DNA of 5,460 bases from the NCBI GenBank assembly GCA_964560325.1, contig CAZLLV010000106.1, positions 1-5,460 of the forward strand, read 5' to 3'. Source of the DNA: CAZLLV01 sp964560325. Lineage in GTDB: Bacteria > Acidobacteriota > Thermoanaerobaculia > Multivoradales > DATKCC01. Position 1 is the stretch's first letter; each line of letters begins with the position of its first letter. The translations under genes and the position numbers were made by a program. The notes under the pieces were generated by a model that was not told the DNA's origin, ran no database searches, and saw nothing but the letters and a program-made list of their open reading frames with translations. Shown piece after piece: positions 4,058-5,460 of this stretch.

Positions 4058-5460
4058 TCACTCCTCGACGCGCCGGTCGAGGCTTCGGTACTGGATCGCT
4101 TCGGCGACGTGTGGGGCGCGGACGCCGTCGCTGCCGTCGATGTCGGCGATGGTGCGGGCGACCTTGAGGATCCGGTGGAGCGCGCGGGCGGAGAGCCCGA
4201 GGCGCTCGAAGGCGGTGTCGAGCAGGCGGCGGCCGGCGCCGTCCGGCTCGGCGTGCCGGGCGAGGGCTTCGCTCGACAACGTGGCGTTGACCGGCGTGGA
4301 GAAGCCGGCCGCGAAGCGGTGGGATTGCCGCTCCCGCGCTTCGACGACCCGTGCCGCGACCGCCGCGGTCGGCTCGCCGGGACCGGCGCGCAGCTCCGAC
4401 AGCTCGAGCGCCGGCACTTCGACGTGGAGGTCGATCCGGTCGAGGAGCGGCCCGGAGATCCGGCTCCGGTAGCGCTCGACCATCGGCGGAGTGCACCGAC
4501 ACTCGTGGCGCCGATCGCCGCGGTGGCCACAGGGGCAGGGGTTCATCGCCGCGACCAGTCCGAAACGCGCCGGGAAGCGCACCCGCGCCTTCGTCCGGGC
4601 GACGATCACGAACCCCTCTTCGATCGGCTGACGGAGCGCTTCCAGGCTGTCGCGCCGGAACTCCGGCAGCTCGTCCAGGAAGAGCACGCCGCAGTGGGCG
4701 AGGCTCACCTCGCCCGGCCGCGGCACCGAGCCGCCGCCGACCAGCGCGGAGGTGCTGATGCCCGAGTGCGGGCTTCGGAACGGCCGGCGGCCGACCAGGC
4801 CCGCGTTCTCGACCTCCCGGGCCGGCCGCACCATCGAGTGGATCTTGGTGACGGCGATCGCCTCCGCCCGGCCGAGCGGCGGCAGGAGGCCGGGGAGCCG
4901 GCGGGCGAGCATCGTCTTGCCCGACCCGGGCGGCCCGATCAGGAGCAGGTTGTGCCCACCGGCGGCGGCGATCTCCAGCGCCCGCTTGGCGCCCTCTTGC
5001 CCACGGACCTCGGCGAGGTCGGGCCCGCCGTCCGGGCGCTCGCTCGGCGCCGGCGGACGGGCGGGCGTGCGCCGCACCCGGTCGAGCACGTGGTCGAGGG
5101 CCTCGGTCAAGGTGTCGACGCCGACCGCCTCGACGCCGCCGAGCGCGGACGCCTCGCGCGCCGTGGCCGACGGCAGGACGACCTCCTTCAGCCGCCGGCG
5201 GCGGGCGAGCTCGGCGATCGCGAGACCGCCGCGCACCGGGCGCACGGTCCCGTCGAGCCCGAGCTCGCCGGCGAACAGCGTGGCGCCGATCGCTTCGATG
5301 GGGATCTCGCCGTGCGCCGCGAGCAGCGCCATGGCGATCGCCAGATCGAGGTGGTTCCCTTCCTTGCGCAGGTCGGCCGGGGCCAGGTTGACCACGACGA
5401 CGCGGGGAGGGAGGCGGAAGCCGGAGTTCCGGATCGCCCGGCGCACCCGCTCGCGGCTCT
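4058..5460 (-). CDS. comM: ComM/YifB family Mg-chelatase-like AAA+ ATPase; 5' end beyond window
   Basis: The visible part is 466 residues; the family is usually about 500-510, so only roughly the first 40-50 are missing. The reading frame continues to the right edge (SRERVRRAIRNSG), so the GTG at 5446 is internal. The first 120 residues are the ChlI-type Lon/S5-like N-terminal domain, with NLAPADLRKEG and FAGELGLDG. After a Pro-rich linker (about 131-145) comes the AAA+ domain: Walker A GPPGSGKT (175-182), FRSPHSGIS near 227-235, Walker B VLFLDE (258-263), sensor 1 in AAMNPCPCG (303-311), four Cys (308, 310, 320, 322) as usual in this family, and SGPLLDRIDLH (335-345) with the arginine finger R341. 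A C-terminal Mg-chelatase-type lid closes the protein (about 390-466). In Haemophilus and Vibrio, ComM is a hexameric helicase that promotes branch migration during integration of transforming DNA; many bacteria not known to be transformable also carry it. All ATPase residues look intact. Confidence 0.95.
   Translation of the reverse strand, partial: SRERVRRAIRNSGFRLPPRVVVVNLAPADLRKEGNHLDLAIAMALLAAHGEIPIEAIGATLFAGELGLDGTVRPVRGGLAIAELARRRRLKEVVLPSATAREASALGGVEAVGVDTLTEALDHVLDRVRRTPARPPAPSERPDGGPDLAEVRGQEGAKRALEIAAAGGHNLLLIGPPGSGKTMLARRLPGLLPPLGRAEAIAVTKIHSMVRPAREVENAGLVGRRPFRSPHSGISTSALVGGGSVPRPGEVSLAHCGVLFLDELPEFRRDSLEALRQPIEEGFVIVARTKARVRFPARFGLVAAMNPCPCGHRGDRRHECRCTPPMVERYRSRISGPLLDRIDLHVEVPALELSELRAGPGEPTAAVAARVVEARERQSHRFAAGFSTPVNATLSSEALARHAEPDGAGRRLLDTAFERLGLSARALHRILKVARTIADIDGSDGVRAPHVAEAIQYRSLDRRVEE

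Noticed and set aside
4017..4530. Two overlapping minus-strand open frames inside the 3' part of comM
   Set aside because: Both are Arg/Ser/Pro-rich shifted readings of the comM coding sequence, which is intact through its C-terminal lid.
4493..4537. Four-cysteine cluster in ComM as an unusual metal site
   Set aside because: CPCG followed by CRC is a standard feature of the YifB/ComM family, so it is not novel here.

Overview
The window is a compact, gene-dense, roughly 70% GC stretch of a bacterial chromosome. All five genes I can support lie on the minus strand, so the window reads from right to left. Codon third positions are strongly G/C, and this produces long meaningless open frames on the opposite strand. 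The organism is a high-GC bacterium with extended -10 / sigma-70 type promoters. The gene set is compatible with an acidobacterium-like or other GC-rich Gram-negative lineage, but nothing here is a decisive taxonomic marker and I hold that loosely.

Layout in transcription order. (1) 5460-4058: the 3' part of a comM/yifB-type Mg-chelatase-like AAA+ ATPase gene, whose first few dozen codons lie beyond the right edge. (2) 4057-3985: a short AT-richer gap (about 45% GC) holding a strong Shine-Dalgarno sequence, a good sigma-70 promoter and a small palindrome. (3) 3984-3344: a type II toxin-antitoxin pair, a Phd/YefM-like antitoxin and a PIN-domain (VapC-like) toxin, with stop and start overlapping. 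(4) 3343-3193: an intergenic leader with an extended -10 promoter and two well-formed hairpins. (5) 3192-1: a tightly overlapping three-gene operon of thioredoxin reductase (trxB), a MoxR/ChlI-like AAA+ ATPase and a von Willebrand factor A (VWA) protein cut by the left edge.

How the parts work together. The AAA+ ATPase and the VWA protein form the classic ATPase plus MIDAS-protein pair, known from MoxR-VWA and chelatase I/D systems and thought to remodel or insert metal into client proteins. Here the pair is translationally coupled behind thioredoxin reductase, so the client process may have a redox component (inference). The toxin-antitoxin pair sits as an independent cassette between two housekeeping loci, with its own promoter. 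ComM is a DNA branch-migration helicase in transformable bacteria and is unrelated to the trxB operon except by position.

The most interesting points are: the trxB-ATPase-VWA arrangement; a probable CTG start codon in a CTGA overlap for the VWA gene; an Asn in place of the Walker B Asp in the ATPase; a terminator-like hairpin starting almost at the predicted trxB transcription start; and two competing translation starts for the antitoxin (leaderless ATG versus SD-preceded TTG). I see no CRISPR array, RNA gene or insertion sequence.
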